Shown here: in pieces, positions 8,717 to 16,283 of the stretch | Layout: each line of letters opens with the position of its first letter | Position numbering within the stretch: position 1 is the first letter of the stretch | Translations under genes and position numbers: made by a program | Notes under the pieces: model-generated | Told to the model about the DNA's origin: nothing | The model's input: only the letters and a program-made list of their open reading frames with translations | Databases searched by the model: none | DNA from: Thiohalorhabdus denitrificans | GTDB lineage: Bacteria > Pseudomonadota > Gammaproteobacteria > Thiohalorhabdales > Thiohalorhabdaceae | NCBI RefSeq assembly: GCF_001399755.1 | Contig: NZ_LJCP01000011.1 | Span: 62,001 to 126,000 of the forward strand | DNA: 64,000 bases | Reading direction: 5' to 3'

Positions 8717-11686
8717 CTAGGGAGAGGGCGCGTTCGCCGTCGCCATGGTAAGCAGGATCAGCTCGGGCTCGCCGGTATCCCGCTGGAGCTGCCGGCCGTT
8801 CAGCCAGACCCGCTCCGGCCCCTGGTCCCCGAAATCGGCCGTCAGCTCGAAGTCCTGGAAGCTCTCGTCGGTGGGCAGCACCTCCTCCAGCAGCGCCCGC
8901 AGCTCGGGGTGATCCCATTGCCCCCCGCCCATCTCGAACAGGTGGCGGCCCTCCACCTCCTGGGGCCGGAGCCCGAACACCCGGTAGAAGCCGTCGTTGG
9001 CGGACTGGACCCGGAGCTCCGGGTCCAGCACCAGCAGGGGCTCCCGCACCGTCTGCACGATGGCCCGGAAGTAGGCTTCCCGGAATTCCATGCGCTTGGT
9101 GGTCTGGATGTCCCGGAAGGTGCAGACCAGCCCGCCGATCTGGTTCTGGGTGGTCCGGTAGGGCCGCAGCCGCGCCTGGAACCAGTGGCCGCTGGTGCTC
9201 TGCACCTCCACCTCCTTGGGGACCAGCGTGCTCAGCACCTCCTCGGCGTCCTCGGTCAGGGCCTCGTACTGGAGCTCCGTGGTCAGCTCCTGAATGGGCC
9301 GCCCCACGTCCATGGGCCGCAGGGAGATCAGCTGGCGCGCCGCCTCCGTGAACCGCTTGATCTGCAGGTCCTCGTCCAGGAACACGATGGCCAGCTCCGT
9401 GCTGTCCAGCAGGTTCTTCAGGTCGTCGTTGACGCCGGAAAGCTCCTGGACGCGCGACTCGAGCTCGGCGTTGACGCTGCGCAGCTCCTCGTTGAGGGAC
9501 TCCACCTCCTCCTTGGAGACCTCGAGCTCCTCGTTGCTGCTCTGCAGCTCCTCGTTCATGGACTGGAGCTCCTCATTGAGGGACTGGAGCTCCTCGTTGG
9601 AGGCCTGCAGCTCCTCCACGGTCACCTGCTTGTCCTGCCGGGCCGCCTCCAGCTCCCGCTCCAGCTGGACGACCCGGTCCTCGGGGGCCCGCTCGGCCGG
9701 CTCCGGGGCTTCCCGCGGCGCCTCCTCCGGGCCTTCGGGCTCCGCGGCCGCCGGGGTCCGGAAGGTCACCAGGCGGAATCCGCGCAGGGCGCGGGGGGCG
9801 CGAACCAGCCGGACTTCCAGAAGGACCTCCTCGGCCTCCCCGTCGGCCTGGAGGTGGACCCTCTGCCCCGCCTCCTCGGCCCCGGCGCTGGTGACATCGC
9901 GCAGCGCCTTGCTCAACGGGGCGCGCAGGCCCGGGCGCGCCATCTCCAGGAGCTGGTTCTGGATGGGGCCACGGGCAGGCTCCAGGAAGCGGCCCGTGCG
10001 GCCGTGGAAGAACAGGGCCTCCCCGCGGTCGTTCACCAAAACGCTCGGGGGGCCGAACTGGTTGGCGAGGAGCTGCTCCATATTCCGGGTCAGGTCCACG
10101 GAGGGCTCTCCCCCCTGCCCCTCCGCCGGGCCGGGGTGGCCCGTGCGCGGAAGCTCGGGCCGCTGGCCCGGCTTCATGGGCAGCGGATGGCGCTCCTCCT
10201 CCGGGCCGGCGCGATAGATCCGCCAGCGCTTGTTCTGCACCGTGAACATCTCGCCGAAGTCGTCCACGGACTCCGAGGCGCCCAGGAACAACAGGCCCAA
10301 CGGCCGAAGGGCGTGGCGGAACAGGGGGAGGAGCTCCCTTTGCAGGTCCCGCTCCAGGTAGATCAGCAGGTTGCGGCAGCTGACCAGGTCCAGGCGGGTG
10401 AAGGGCGGATCGCGCAGGGCGTTGTGCTCGGCGAACACCACCATGTCCCGGATCTCCTTGCTGACCCGGTAGGCATCCTGCTCGGCGACGAAAAACCGGG
10501 CCAGCCGCTCCTCGGTGAGGTCCTCGGCGATCCCGGCCGCATACCGCCCCCCCCGTGCGGTGTCGATGGCCATGGAGTCCACGTCCGTGGCGAAGATCTG
10601 CACCGGGGGCCTCCGCTCGAGGCGCTCCATACACTCGGTGACGAGGATGGCCAAAGTATAGGCCTCCTCGCCGGTGGCGCAGCCGATCACCCAGGCCCGG
10701 AACTCGCGCTCCTCGTCCGCGGCCGCCCGGAGCTGATCGGGGAGGAACCCATCGGCGAGGGCCTCCCAAGCCTCCGGGTCCCGGAAGAAGTTGGTAACGC
10801 TGATGATGACCTCCCGGAACAGGAGGTCCGTTTCCGCGGGATTGCGCGCGAGGTAGTCGGCGTATTCCTCCGGATCCTCGATCCGGTGCACATGCATGCG
10901 CCGCTCGAGGCGCCGGAGGAGGGTACTCTGCTTGTAGCCGGAGAAATCGTTGCCGGTGCGCTCGCGGAGGCTCTCCAGGATCCGGTCCAGGGTCTTCTCG
11001 GGAACGTCCAGCAGCTCCTTGGTGGCCGTGGACTTGCGGTCGACGAGCCCCTGCAGATAGGGAAGCAGCGTGGCGCCCATGTCGCCCGGGGACAGCACGT
11101 AATCCACCAGATTGGTGTTGATGGCGCTGGTGGGCATGCCCCCGAACTCCGCGGAGGCGGGGTCCTGGGCCATCACCATGCCGCCCTCGGCCTTGATGGC
11201 CTTGATCCCCAGGGTGCCGTCCGTCCCCGTTCCGGAGAGCACGATGGCCGCGGCTTGGCGCCCCCGCTCCGCCGCCAGGGAGCGGAAGAAGGTATCCACC
11301 GCGTGGGGCAGGCTCTTGCGGCGCGCGCCACCGGGGGCCGAATCCTCCGGCTCCCCGGTACCCGCCTCCTCCCGCACCAGGAAACCGTCCGCCAGCCTCC
11401 ATTCCCCCGCATCGGGGATGGCGATATAGACGTGGTCGGCCTCCAGCGGGGTACTCCCTGTCGCCTCCACCACCGGCAAGTCGCAGCTCTGCTCGAGGAT
11501 CTCGGGCAGCATGCTGCGGTGGCCCGATGGGTGGTGGGTCACGACGACGAACGCCACGCCGGACTTCTCGGGGAGGGTTTCGAGCAGCTCCTGCAGGGCC
11601 TTGAGAGACCCCGCCGAGCCACCGATGCCTACCACGGGAAAGGACGCGGGGGTGGGACCGGCCTCTTCCGGCGGTGACTGGCTCAT
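8717..11686 (-). CDS. CheB-CheR-PAS fusion chemosensory protein
   Basis: A 989-residue soluble fusion. Residues about 17-200 are a CheB methylesterase domain without its receiver (GIGGSAGS with the Ser, VTHHPSGH with the His, SGTGTDGTLG with the Asp). Residues about 210-470 are a CheR methyltransferase: NFFRDPEAWEAL, then GCATGEEAYTLA for S-adenosylmethionine binding, then CRNLLIYLE. A long EELQSLNEEL-type coiled coil spans about 665-755 and two PAS domains follow. In related proteins a histidine kinase closes the chain; here it is a separate gene 17 bases downstream. The ATG at 11686 follows GAAGG. No receptor gene lies nearby, so chemotaxis proper is not implied; cross-talk signalling is likelier. 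Confidence 0.92.
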   Translation of the reverse strand: MSQSPPEEAGPTPASFPVVGIGGSAGSLKALQELLETLPEKSGVAFVVVTHHPSGHRSMLPEILEQSCDLPVVEATGSTPLEADHVYIAIPDAGEWRLADGFLVREEAGTGEPEDSAPGGARRKSLPHAVDTFFRSLAAERGRQAAAIVLSGTGTDGTLGIKAIKAEGGMVMAQDPASAEFGGMPTSAINTNLVDYVLSPGDMGATLLPYLQGLVDRKSTATKELLDVPEKTLDRILESLRERTGNDFSGYKQSTLLRRLERRMHVHRIEDPEEYADYLARNPAETDLLFREVIISVTNFFRDPEAWEALADGFLPDQLRAAADEEREFRAWVIGCATGEEAYTLAILVTECMERLERRPPVQIFATDVDSMAIDTARGGRYAAGIAEDLTEERLARFFVAEQDAYRVSKEIRDMVVFAEHNALRDPPFTRLDLVSCRNLLIYLERDLQRELLPLFRHALRPLGLLFLGASESVDDFGEMFTVQNKRWRIYRAGPEEERHPLPMKPGQRPELPRTGHPGPAEGQGGEPSVDLTRNMEQLLANQFGPPSVLVNDRGEALFFHGRTGRFLEPARGPIQNQLLEMARPGLRAPLSKALRDVTSAGAEEAGQRVHLQADGEAEEVLLEVRLVRAPRALRGFRLVTFRTPAAAEPEGPEEAPREAPEPAERAPEDRVVQLERELEAARQDKQVTVEELQASNEELQSLNEELQSMNEELQSSNEELEVSKEEVESLNEELRSVNAELESRVQELSGVNDDLKNLLDSTELAIVFLDEDLQIKRFTEAARQLISLRPMDVGRPIQELTTELQYEALTEDAEEVLSTLVPKEVEVQSTSGHWFQARLRPYRTTQNQIGGLVCTFRDIQTTKRMEFREAYFRAIVQTVREPLLVLDPELRVQSANDGFYRVFGLRPQEVEGRHLFEMGGGQWDHPELRALLEEVLPTDESFQDFELTADFGDQGPERVWLNGRQLQRDTGEPELILLTMATANAPSP

Positions 11687-11880
11687 GCCTTCATCCGGCC
11701 TTTTATGATCATTCGGGCCATTGTCTGCTTGCAATCTCCATTGGTCTACCGGGGAATTAGGGTGTTCCCCTCCATCCCCTGCATGAGGGGCGCCCCTATC
11801 CACGAAGGGGCATTCCCGTAGTCCCCTCGGACGGGGGGCAGACCTCCATCCCTTTCCGGATACCAGAGGACCTGCCGAAC

Positions 11881-11916
11881 AAAAAAGGGGGGCCTAGGCA
11901 TTCGCCTAGGCCCCCC
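11881..11916 (-). terminator. rho-independent terminator after tRNA-Arg
   Basis: A perfect 13-bp stem GGGGGGCCTAGGC / GCCTAGGCCCCCC (11887-11899 and 11904-11916) with a 4-base loop is followed on the minus strand by six T. It lies 18 bases beyond the tRNA 3' end. Confidence 0.92.
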
Positions 11917-11934
11917 TGGGTCCAGCGCATCGGT

Positions 11935-12011
11935 TGGTGCGCGATGCAGGATTCGAACCTGCGACCTTCGGCTCCGGAGGCCGACGCTCTATCCAGCTGA
12001 GCTAATCGCGC
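11935..12011 (-). tRNA. tRNA-Arg (anticodon CCG)
   Basis: A 77-nt cloverleaf: acceptor GCGCGAT/ATCGCGC, D arm GCTCAGCTGGATAGAGC, anticodon arm TCGGC-CTCCGGA-GCCGA with anticodon CCG, T arm GCAGG-TTCGAAT-CCTGC, and an encoded CCA end. It reads CGG codons, which are common in these GC-rich genes. Confidence 0.97.
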
Positions 12012-12026
12012 TTGGTCAAGGGCGGA

Positions 12027-12056
12027 ATAATACCCGGATCCGGGCCTTACTGTCCA
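12027..12056 (-). promoter_or_regulatory. promoter of tRNA-Arg
   Basis: On the minus strand, TGGACA (12056-12051) and TATTAT (12032-12027) are separated by 18 bases. The -10 box ends 15 bases before the mature tRNA 5' end. It sits in the short gap after ymdB. Confidence 0.6.
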
Positions 12057-12067
12057 GCCTGGGCGGG

Positions 12068-12850
12068 CTAGTCCTCCTCGCTAACCCGGATGCGGCGGAT
12101 GCTGGTGCAGGCGCCGGTTTCCTCGTCCACCTGGACCAGCACGGAGTTCAGCTCCGCCGGGCCGCTGGCGGCCTCGAAGCGCTCGGGCAGCTTGTGGACC
12201 ATGCGCTTGAGGACGTTCTCCTTCTTCACGCCGATCACGGAGTCGTAGGTGCCGGTCATGCCCACGTCGGAGATGAAGCCGGTGTGGCCCTTGAGGATGC
12301 GCTCGTCGGCGGTGGGCACGTGGGTGTGGGTACCCACCACCACGGAGACGCGCCTCGCCAGGTGCCAGCCCATGGCCCACTTCTCGCTGGTGGTCTCACA
12401 GTGCATGTCCACGAACACGGTCTTCACGTGGTCCGGCTTCTCGGCCAGGATGCGGTCGGCGGTCTGGAAGGGGCAGTCCACGGGGTCCATGAAGACCCGG
12501 CCCATGAGGTTGAGGATGCCCACCGGCTCGCCGGACGCGCTCTCGTAGATGTACCAGCCCCGCCCCGGCGTCGTCGGGGGGTAGTTCTGCGGGCGCAGCA
12601 GCCGCCGCTGGCGGCCGATGTAGGGCTGGGTCTCCTTCTTGTCCCAGATGTGGTTGCCGGAGGTGATCACATCGGCCTTGGCCAGGATCTCCTCGCCCAT
12701 CTCCTCGGTGATGCCGAAGCCGCCGGCGGCGTTCTCGCCGTTGACGATCAACAGGTCCACCTCCAGGCGCTGCTTGAGGTTGTCGATCTCGTCCCGGAAG
12801 ATCCGGCGGCCGGGCTTGCCGAAAATGTCGCCCACAAAAAGAATATTCAT
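12068..12850 (-). CDS. ymdB: YmdB-family metallophosphoesterase (TIGR00282)
   Basis: A 260-residue calcineurin-like phosphodiesterase. The metal ligands are visible in family order: FVGDIFGK (Asp), NGENAAGG (Glu-Asn), TSGNHIWD (Asn-His), VDMHCETTSEK (His) and GTHTHVPTAD (His-x-His). In Bacillus and Deinococcus, YmdB-type enzymes act on 2',3'- or 3',5'-cyclic nucleotides and influence RNA-related regulation. The gene lies 286 bases downstream of rny in the same direction, with REP-like repeats between them. The rny-ymdB neighbourhood is typical of Firmicutes. The length matches the family. Confidence 0.93.
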   Translation of the reverse strand: MNILFVGDIFGKPGRRIFRDEIDNLKQRLEVDLLIVNGENAAGGFGITEEMGEEILAKADVITSGNHIWDKKETQPYIGRQRRLLRPQNYPPTTPGRGWYIYESASGEPVGILNLMGRVFMDPVDCPFQTADRILAEKPDHVKTVFVDMHCETTSEKWAMGWHLARRVSVVVGTHTHVPTADERILKGHTGFISDVGMTGTYDSVIGVKKENVLKRMVHKLPERFEAASGPAELNSVLVQVDEETGACTSIRRIRVSEED

Positions 12851-12916
12851 CGTTGTTCTGCGTCCTGGTTCCAGAAAAAATCGCTACCGTCGGCCACCTG
12901 GGGCCGGTACGGCCCA

Positions 12917-12987
12917 TTGTGGGAGCGGCCAGTGGCCGCGACGCCGTTGGCAAAAGAAGCCTGTCGCAGCCACTGGCTGCTCCCACA
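12917..12987. repeat. REP-like inverted pair 1 (BIME-like)
   Basis: Two convergent copies of a GTGGGAGCGGCCAGTGGCCG-type element (12917-12942 and 12963-12987). Each has its own small hairpin and together they form a larger imperfect stem. They lie in the rny-ymdB gap and share the GGGAGCGG head and CCGCGAC tail with repeats near 13030 and 25340. Confidence 0.8.
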
Positions 12988-13025
12988 GAAGCCGGGCAAA
13001 GGTGCCCCTGGGGTCGAAACGGGCC

Positions 13026-13097
13026 GTTGTGGGAGCGGTCCGTGACCGCGACGCCGTTGGACCAACGTGCCGGTCGCGGCGTGGACGCCGCTCCTAC
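13026..13097. repeat. REP-like inverted pair 2 (BIME-like)
   Basis: A GTGGGAGCGGTCCGTGACCG element (13026-13052) faces a copy with GTAGGAGCGG and CCGCGAC ends but a different inner hairpin (13072-13097). With pair 1 it makes a four-element cluster downstream of rny. Confidence 0.8.
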
Positions 13098-13136
13098 ATG
13101 GGACCGCAACCGGCTTTCATCGTCCCGGCCTGCCCC

Positions 13137-14702
13137 CTAATGGGCCACCTCGGTGGCCCGGGTCTCCCGGATCACCGTCACCTTGATCTCGCCGGGATAG
13201 GTGAGCTCGTCCTCGATCTCGTGGGCGATCTTGCGCGAGAGCAGGAACGCGCCCTGGTCGTCCATCTCGTCCTGGCGGGCGATCACCCGCAGCTCCCGCC
13301 CCGCCTGCAGGGCGTAGGCCTGGGCCACGCCGGGGAAGCGGCCGGCGATCTCCTCCAGTTCCTCCAGGCGCTTGATGTAGCTGGTCATCTGCTCCCGGCG
13401 CGCGCCCGGGCGGGCGGCGGACAGGGCGTCGGCGGCGTGGATGAGCGGCGTGTAGGGGGAGATGGCGTCCACGTCGAAATGGTGGCCCTCGATGGCGTTG
13501 ACCACCTCGGCCTTCTCCTTGTACTTGCGCCCCAGGTCGCCGCCGATGGCCGCGTGGCCGCCCTCGTGCTCGTGGTCCACCGCCTTGCCGATGTCGTGGA
13601 GCAGGCCCGCGCGCCGGGCCAGGACCGGGTCCAGCCCCAGCTCGCCGGCCATGATGCCGGCGAAATGGGCCACCTCCACGGAATGGTGCAGCACGTTCTG
13701 GGTGTAGCTGGTGCGGAACTTGAGCTGGCCGACGATGTTCACCAGGTCCTCGGGCACCCCGTGGACGTCGGCGTCCATGAGGGCGTTCTCCCCGGCCTCC
13801 TTGACCTCGGCGTCCATGGTCTCCTGCTGCTTCTTCACCGCCTTTTCGATGCGCTCCGGGTGGATGCGGCCGTCCTCCACCAGCTCCTCCAGGACGCGCA
13901 CGGCGATGGTGCGGCGCATGGGGTTGAAGCAGGAGACCACCACCGCCCCGGGGGTGTCGTCGACGATGATGTCCACGCCCAGCTCGCGCTCCAGGGCGCG
14001 GATGTTGCGGCCCTCGCGGCCGATGATGCGGCCCTTCATCTCGTCGCCGGGCAGGTTGACCACCGATACCGTGCGCTCGGCCACGTACTCCCCTGCCCAG
14101 CGCTGGATGGCCGTGGCCATGACCTCGATGGCCTTGGCCTGGGCGCGCGACTTGGCGTCGGCCTCCACCTCGCGGACGTAGCTCTCGGCCTCGCGGCGGG
14201 CGTCGTCCTTCAGGACGGAAACCAGCTCCTTGCGGGCGTCCTCCAGGCTGTAGCCGCTCACCTCCTCCAGGCGCTTCTTGCGCTCCTCCTCGAGCTGGTC
14301 CACCTCCCGGCGCCGGTTCTCCAGGTCCTTCTTCTCCTGCTCCAGGCGGTTCTCCCGCTCGACCAGGTGGGTTTCCTTCTCGTCGAGGGCCTCCAGCTTG
14401 CGGATGACCTTCTCCTCGCGCTCCCGGCTCTCCCGCTCGCGCTCGCTCACCTCTTCCAGGCGCTTGCTGGCCTCCGCCTCCCGGGCCTCGGCCCGCTCCT
14501 CGGCCTTGCGCTCCGCCTCCTCACGGATCTCCTGCTCCCGCCGCAGGAGGTTGCGCTCAAGGTCCTCCTCCAGGCGCTGCCGCTCCTCGGCGAGGCGGTC
14601 CTCCAGCGCCCGGCGGGACCGGCGGGAGCGTATATACATCCCTGCGCCCGTCGACGCCGCTCCCAGGAGCAGGCCGACGGCCAGTCCGATCAAGGTTTCC
14701 AC
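13137..14702 (-). CDS. rny: ribonuclease Y
   Basis: A 521-residue membrane-anchored endoribonuclease that would initiate mRNA decay. An N-terminal TM lies at about 4-22. A very long Glu/Arg-rich coiled coil follows (about 25-200), then a KH domain with [12 protein letters not shown] (about 215-230) and an HD domain with [12 protein letters not shown] and [12 protein letters not shown] (about 335-380). The architecture and length match the family exactly. RNase Y is chiefly a Firmicutes enzyme but is known in some Gammaproteobacteria. It is followed by ymdB after a repeat-filled gap, and fau lies 75 bases upstream in the same direction. Confidence 0.96.
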   Translation of the reverse strand: METLIGLAVGLLLGAASTGAGMYIRSRRSRRALEDRLAEERQRLEEDLERNLLRREQEIREEAERKAEERAEAREAEASKRLEEVSERERESREREEKVIRKLEALDEKETHLVERENRLEQEKKDLENRRREVDQLEEERKKRLEEVSGYSLEDARKELVSVLKDDARREAESYVREVEADAKSRAQAKAIEVMATAIQRWAGEYVAERTVSVVNLPGDEMKGRIIGREGRNIRALERELGVDIIVDDTPGAVVVSCFNPMRRTIAVRVLEELVEDGRIHPERIEKAVKKQQETMDAEVKEAGENALMDADVHGVPEDLVNIVGQLKFRTSYTQNVLHHSVEVAHFAGIMAGELGLDPVLARRAGLLHDIGKAVDHEHEGGHAAIGGDLGRKYKEKAEVVNAIEGHHFDVDAISPYTPLIHAADALSAARPGARREQMTSYIKRLEELEEIAGRFPGVAQAYALQAGRELRVIARQDEMDDQGAFLLSRKIAHEIEDELTYPGEIKVTVIRETRATEVAH

Positions 14703-14777
14703 CGTGTATCCTCCGCATCATTGGTCACCAACCCGGCGGCGGGGCCGCCGGCACGACCTCCATTTCTGCAATCGTCA

Positions 14778-15398
14778 TCAACGAAAACTGCTCCATCCCG
14801 GGTACAGGCCCGCCTCGCTGGCGACCCCGTCCACCGGGATGTCCCACGGCTCCTCGGGGAGCCATTCCCGTTTCTGCAGCTCCAGGGCCAGGCCGAACAC
14901 CCGCGGCCGCCGCCACAGCGTCAGGTGGCGGCGGTGGGCCAGGGTGCGGTCGTAGAAGCCGCCGCCCATGCCGAGCCGGCCGCCCTCCGGGGTGAAGGCC
15001 ACCAGGGGGGCGTAGATCACGTCGAGCCGCCGCGGGCCCACCCAGAAGGCGCGGGGCACGGCGGGCTCGGGGATGCCGAACCGGTTGGGCTGCAGGGGGG
15101 TGTCGGGCGTGTAGGGGGCGAAGGCCAGCCGGCCCCCGAGCTTGGTGTCGATCACCGGCAGGAAGCAGTGCTTGCCCAGCTTCCGGGCGCGCTCCACCAG
15201 GTAGCGGGGATCCAGCTCCCCGTCGGCGGCCAGGTAGAAGGCCACCCGTTCCGCCCGGTGGAAGGCCCCCGTGCGGGCCACGAACCGAGCCGCCGCCTGG
15301 CTCTTGCGGCGAACCTCGCGGCGGGACAAGGCCCGGCGGGCCTTGCGCACCTCCTTGCGGATCCGCCGCTTCTTGGTGGCGCTCGATTCGTTATGCAT
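14778..15398 (-). CDS. fau: 5-formyltetrahydrofolate cyclo-ligase
   Basis: A 206-residue cytosolic enzyme that converts 5-formyl-THF to 5,10-methenyl-THF with ATP. It carries the basic N-terminal RKEVRKARRALS region, FYLAADGELDP, the central DVIYAPLVAFTPEGGRLG and the signature GGGFYDRTL. The ATG at 15398 was chosen, with GGGGGA 9 bases upstream; that ribosome site overlaps the 3' end of 6S RNA. The zapA-ssrS-fau order is standard in Gammaproteobacteria, where fau can be cotranscribed with 6S RNA. Confidence 0.93.
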   Translation of the reverse strand: MHNESSATKKRRIRKEVRKARRALSRREVRRKSQAAARFVARTGAFHRAERVAFYLAADGELDPRYLVERARKLGKHCFLPVIDTKLGGRLAFAPYTPDTPLQPNRFGIPEPAVPRAFWVGPRRLDVIYAPLVAFTPEGGRLGMGGGFYDRTLAHRRHLTLWRRPRVFGLALELQKREWLPEEPWDIPVDGVASEAGLYPGWSSFR

Positions 15399-15404
15399 AA
15401 AAAA

Positions 15405-15582
15405 ACATCCCCCGCTGGTGCCGCTACGCCGCGTATTTGAACCCACGCTCAACAAGTGGGTGCCCCGTTAACGCTTCCGGAACCCGGCGTCCGGGCTCTC
15501 TTCCACGCCAAGTGAGGGCTCCCTGGGTTCAAAAGTGTTGGTTCAAGTTACGCTTCGGCTTTTGCGAACACCGCAGGGGATG
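15405..15582 (-). ncRNA. ssrS: 6S RNA
   Basis: The gap between zapA and fau holds about 175 nt that can fold as 6S RNA. The 5' end CCCCTGCGGTG pairs with the 3' end CACCAGCGGGG. The 5' strand has the typical GTGTTCGC, and the middle contains TTGAACCC and GAGCCC stretches around a large internal bubble. In the related E. coli locus 6S RNA sits in the same place between zapA and ygfA. A T7 run (15399-15405) ends the transcript just before the fau start. 6S RNA binds sigma-70 RNA polymerase in stationary phase. The ends are approximate. Confidence 0.85.
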
Positions 15583-15591
15583 TCAAATCGG

Positions 15592-15930
15592 CTATTCGGC
15601 TGTTCGGTCGGCGAGCCCGTCCTCGTCGCTCTCCTCGTCCAAGAGGCGCTGGACCGTCTCCAGCATCCGGGAAGTCCGGGCTCCTACCTCTTCCGCCTCC
15701 TCGCGTCGCCTGTCCTGTACCTCGAACAGCTCGTTGGCGATATTCAGCGCGGTCACCACCGCGACCCGGTCGGTGCCCAGGGCGGCCCCGGAATCGCGCA
15801 CCTCCCGCATCTTCTCGTCCACGAACCGGGCCAGCCGCTCCAGGCGGTCCCGCTCGTTGGCCGGACACCGGACCGGATACTCCTTGCCCAGGATCACGAC
15901 CGGTACGGTTTCGGTGCCGTCCTTTTTCAT
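15592..15930 (-). CDS. zapA: cell division protein ZapA
   Basis: A 112-residue FtsZ-ring stabiliser. The N-terminal domain has the conserved VVILGKEYPVRCPANERDRL start and the middle carries VAVVTALNIANELFE. The C-terminal half is a coiled coil (DRRREEAEE to LLDEES) that mediates tetramerisation. Its ATG overlaps the upstream coiled-coil gene stop in ATGA, indicating translational coupling. 6S RNA begins about 10 bases beyond its stop. Confidence 0.92.
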   Translation of the reverse strand: MKKDGTETVPVVILGKEYPVRCPANERDRLERLARFVDEKMREVRDSGAALGTDRVAVVTALNIANELFEVQDRRREEAEEVGARTSRMLETVQRLLDEESDEDGLADRTAE

Positions 15931-16166
15931 TCGCCGCCCGCGATCGCCCCGTCCACCCGGCGGAGGAGGGCCGCCAACCGCTCGCGCAGCCGGCCGCGCT
16001 CCGCCTCCAGGTCCTGGTTGCGTTGCCGCAGTCCCTCCACCTGCCCGCGGAGGGCCTCGCCCGACTCCAGCTCGCGCTTCAAGCGATCCCGTTCCGCCCG
16101 CAGGTCTTGGACTTCCGCCGCCAATCGGGCCAGCTCGGCCTCGAGCTGCGCCAGCCTATCACGCAC
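15927..16166 (-). CDS. small coiled-coil protein upstream of zapA (TIGR02449/ZapB-like)
   Basis: A 79-residue protein that is almost entirely heptad coiled coil (LAQLEAELARLAAEVQDLRAE onward), rich in Leu, Glu and Arg. Small coiled-coil proteins of the TIGR02449 group are regularly encoded directly before zapA in Gammaproteobacteria, and a division role like that of ZapB is inferred. It starts with GTG at 16166 behind AGGGGA and overlaps zapA by 4 bases. Confidence 0.8.
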   Translation of the reverse strand: MRDRLAQLEAELARLAAEVQDLRAERDRLKRELESGEALRGQVEGLRQRNQDLEAERGRLRERLAALLRRVDGAIAGGE

Positions 16167-16283
16167 GAACTCCCCTTACAGGAAACGGTGCTCGTTCGAC
16201 GTGGCCCTATTGTGGCCTATCTGCAAGCGGCAATAAAGCTGACACTAATGATGTCCGCACCGTGGGACCGCGGAGGCGGAGAT

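Noticed and set aside
8699-11677. A 992-codon plus-strand frame over the CheB-CheR gene
   Set aside because: It consists of low-complexity Leu/Gly/His-rich sequence with no family pattern and mirrors the repeats of the coiled coil on the real strand.
11687-11880. Additional gene or RNA between the CheB-CheR gene and the tRNA terminator
   Set aside because: No frame with a ribosome site and no stable fold was seen; it probably holds the promoter of the signalling operon.
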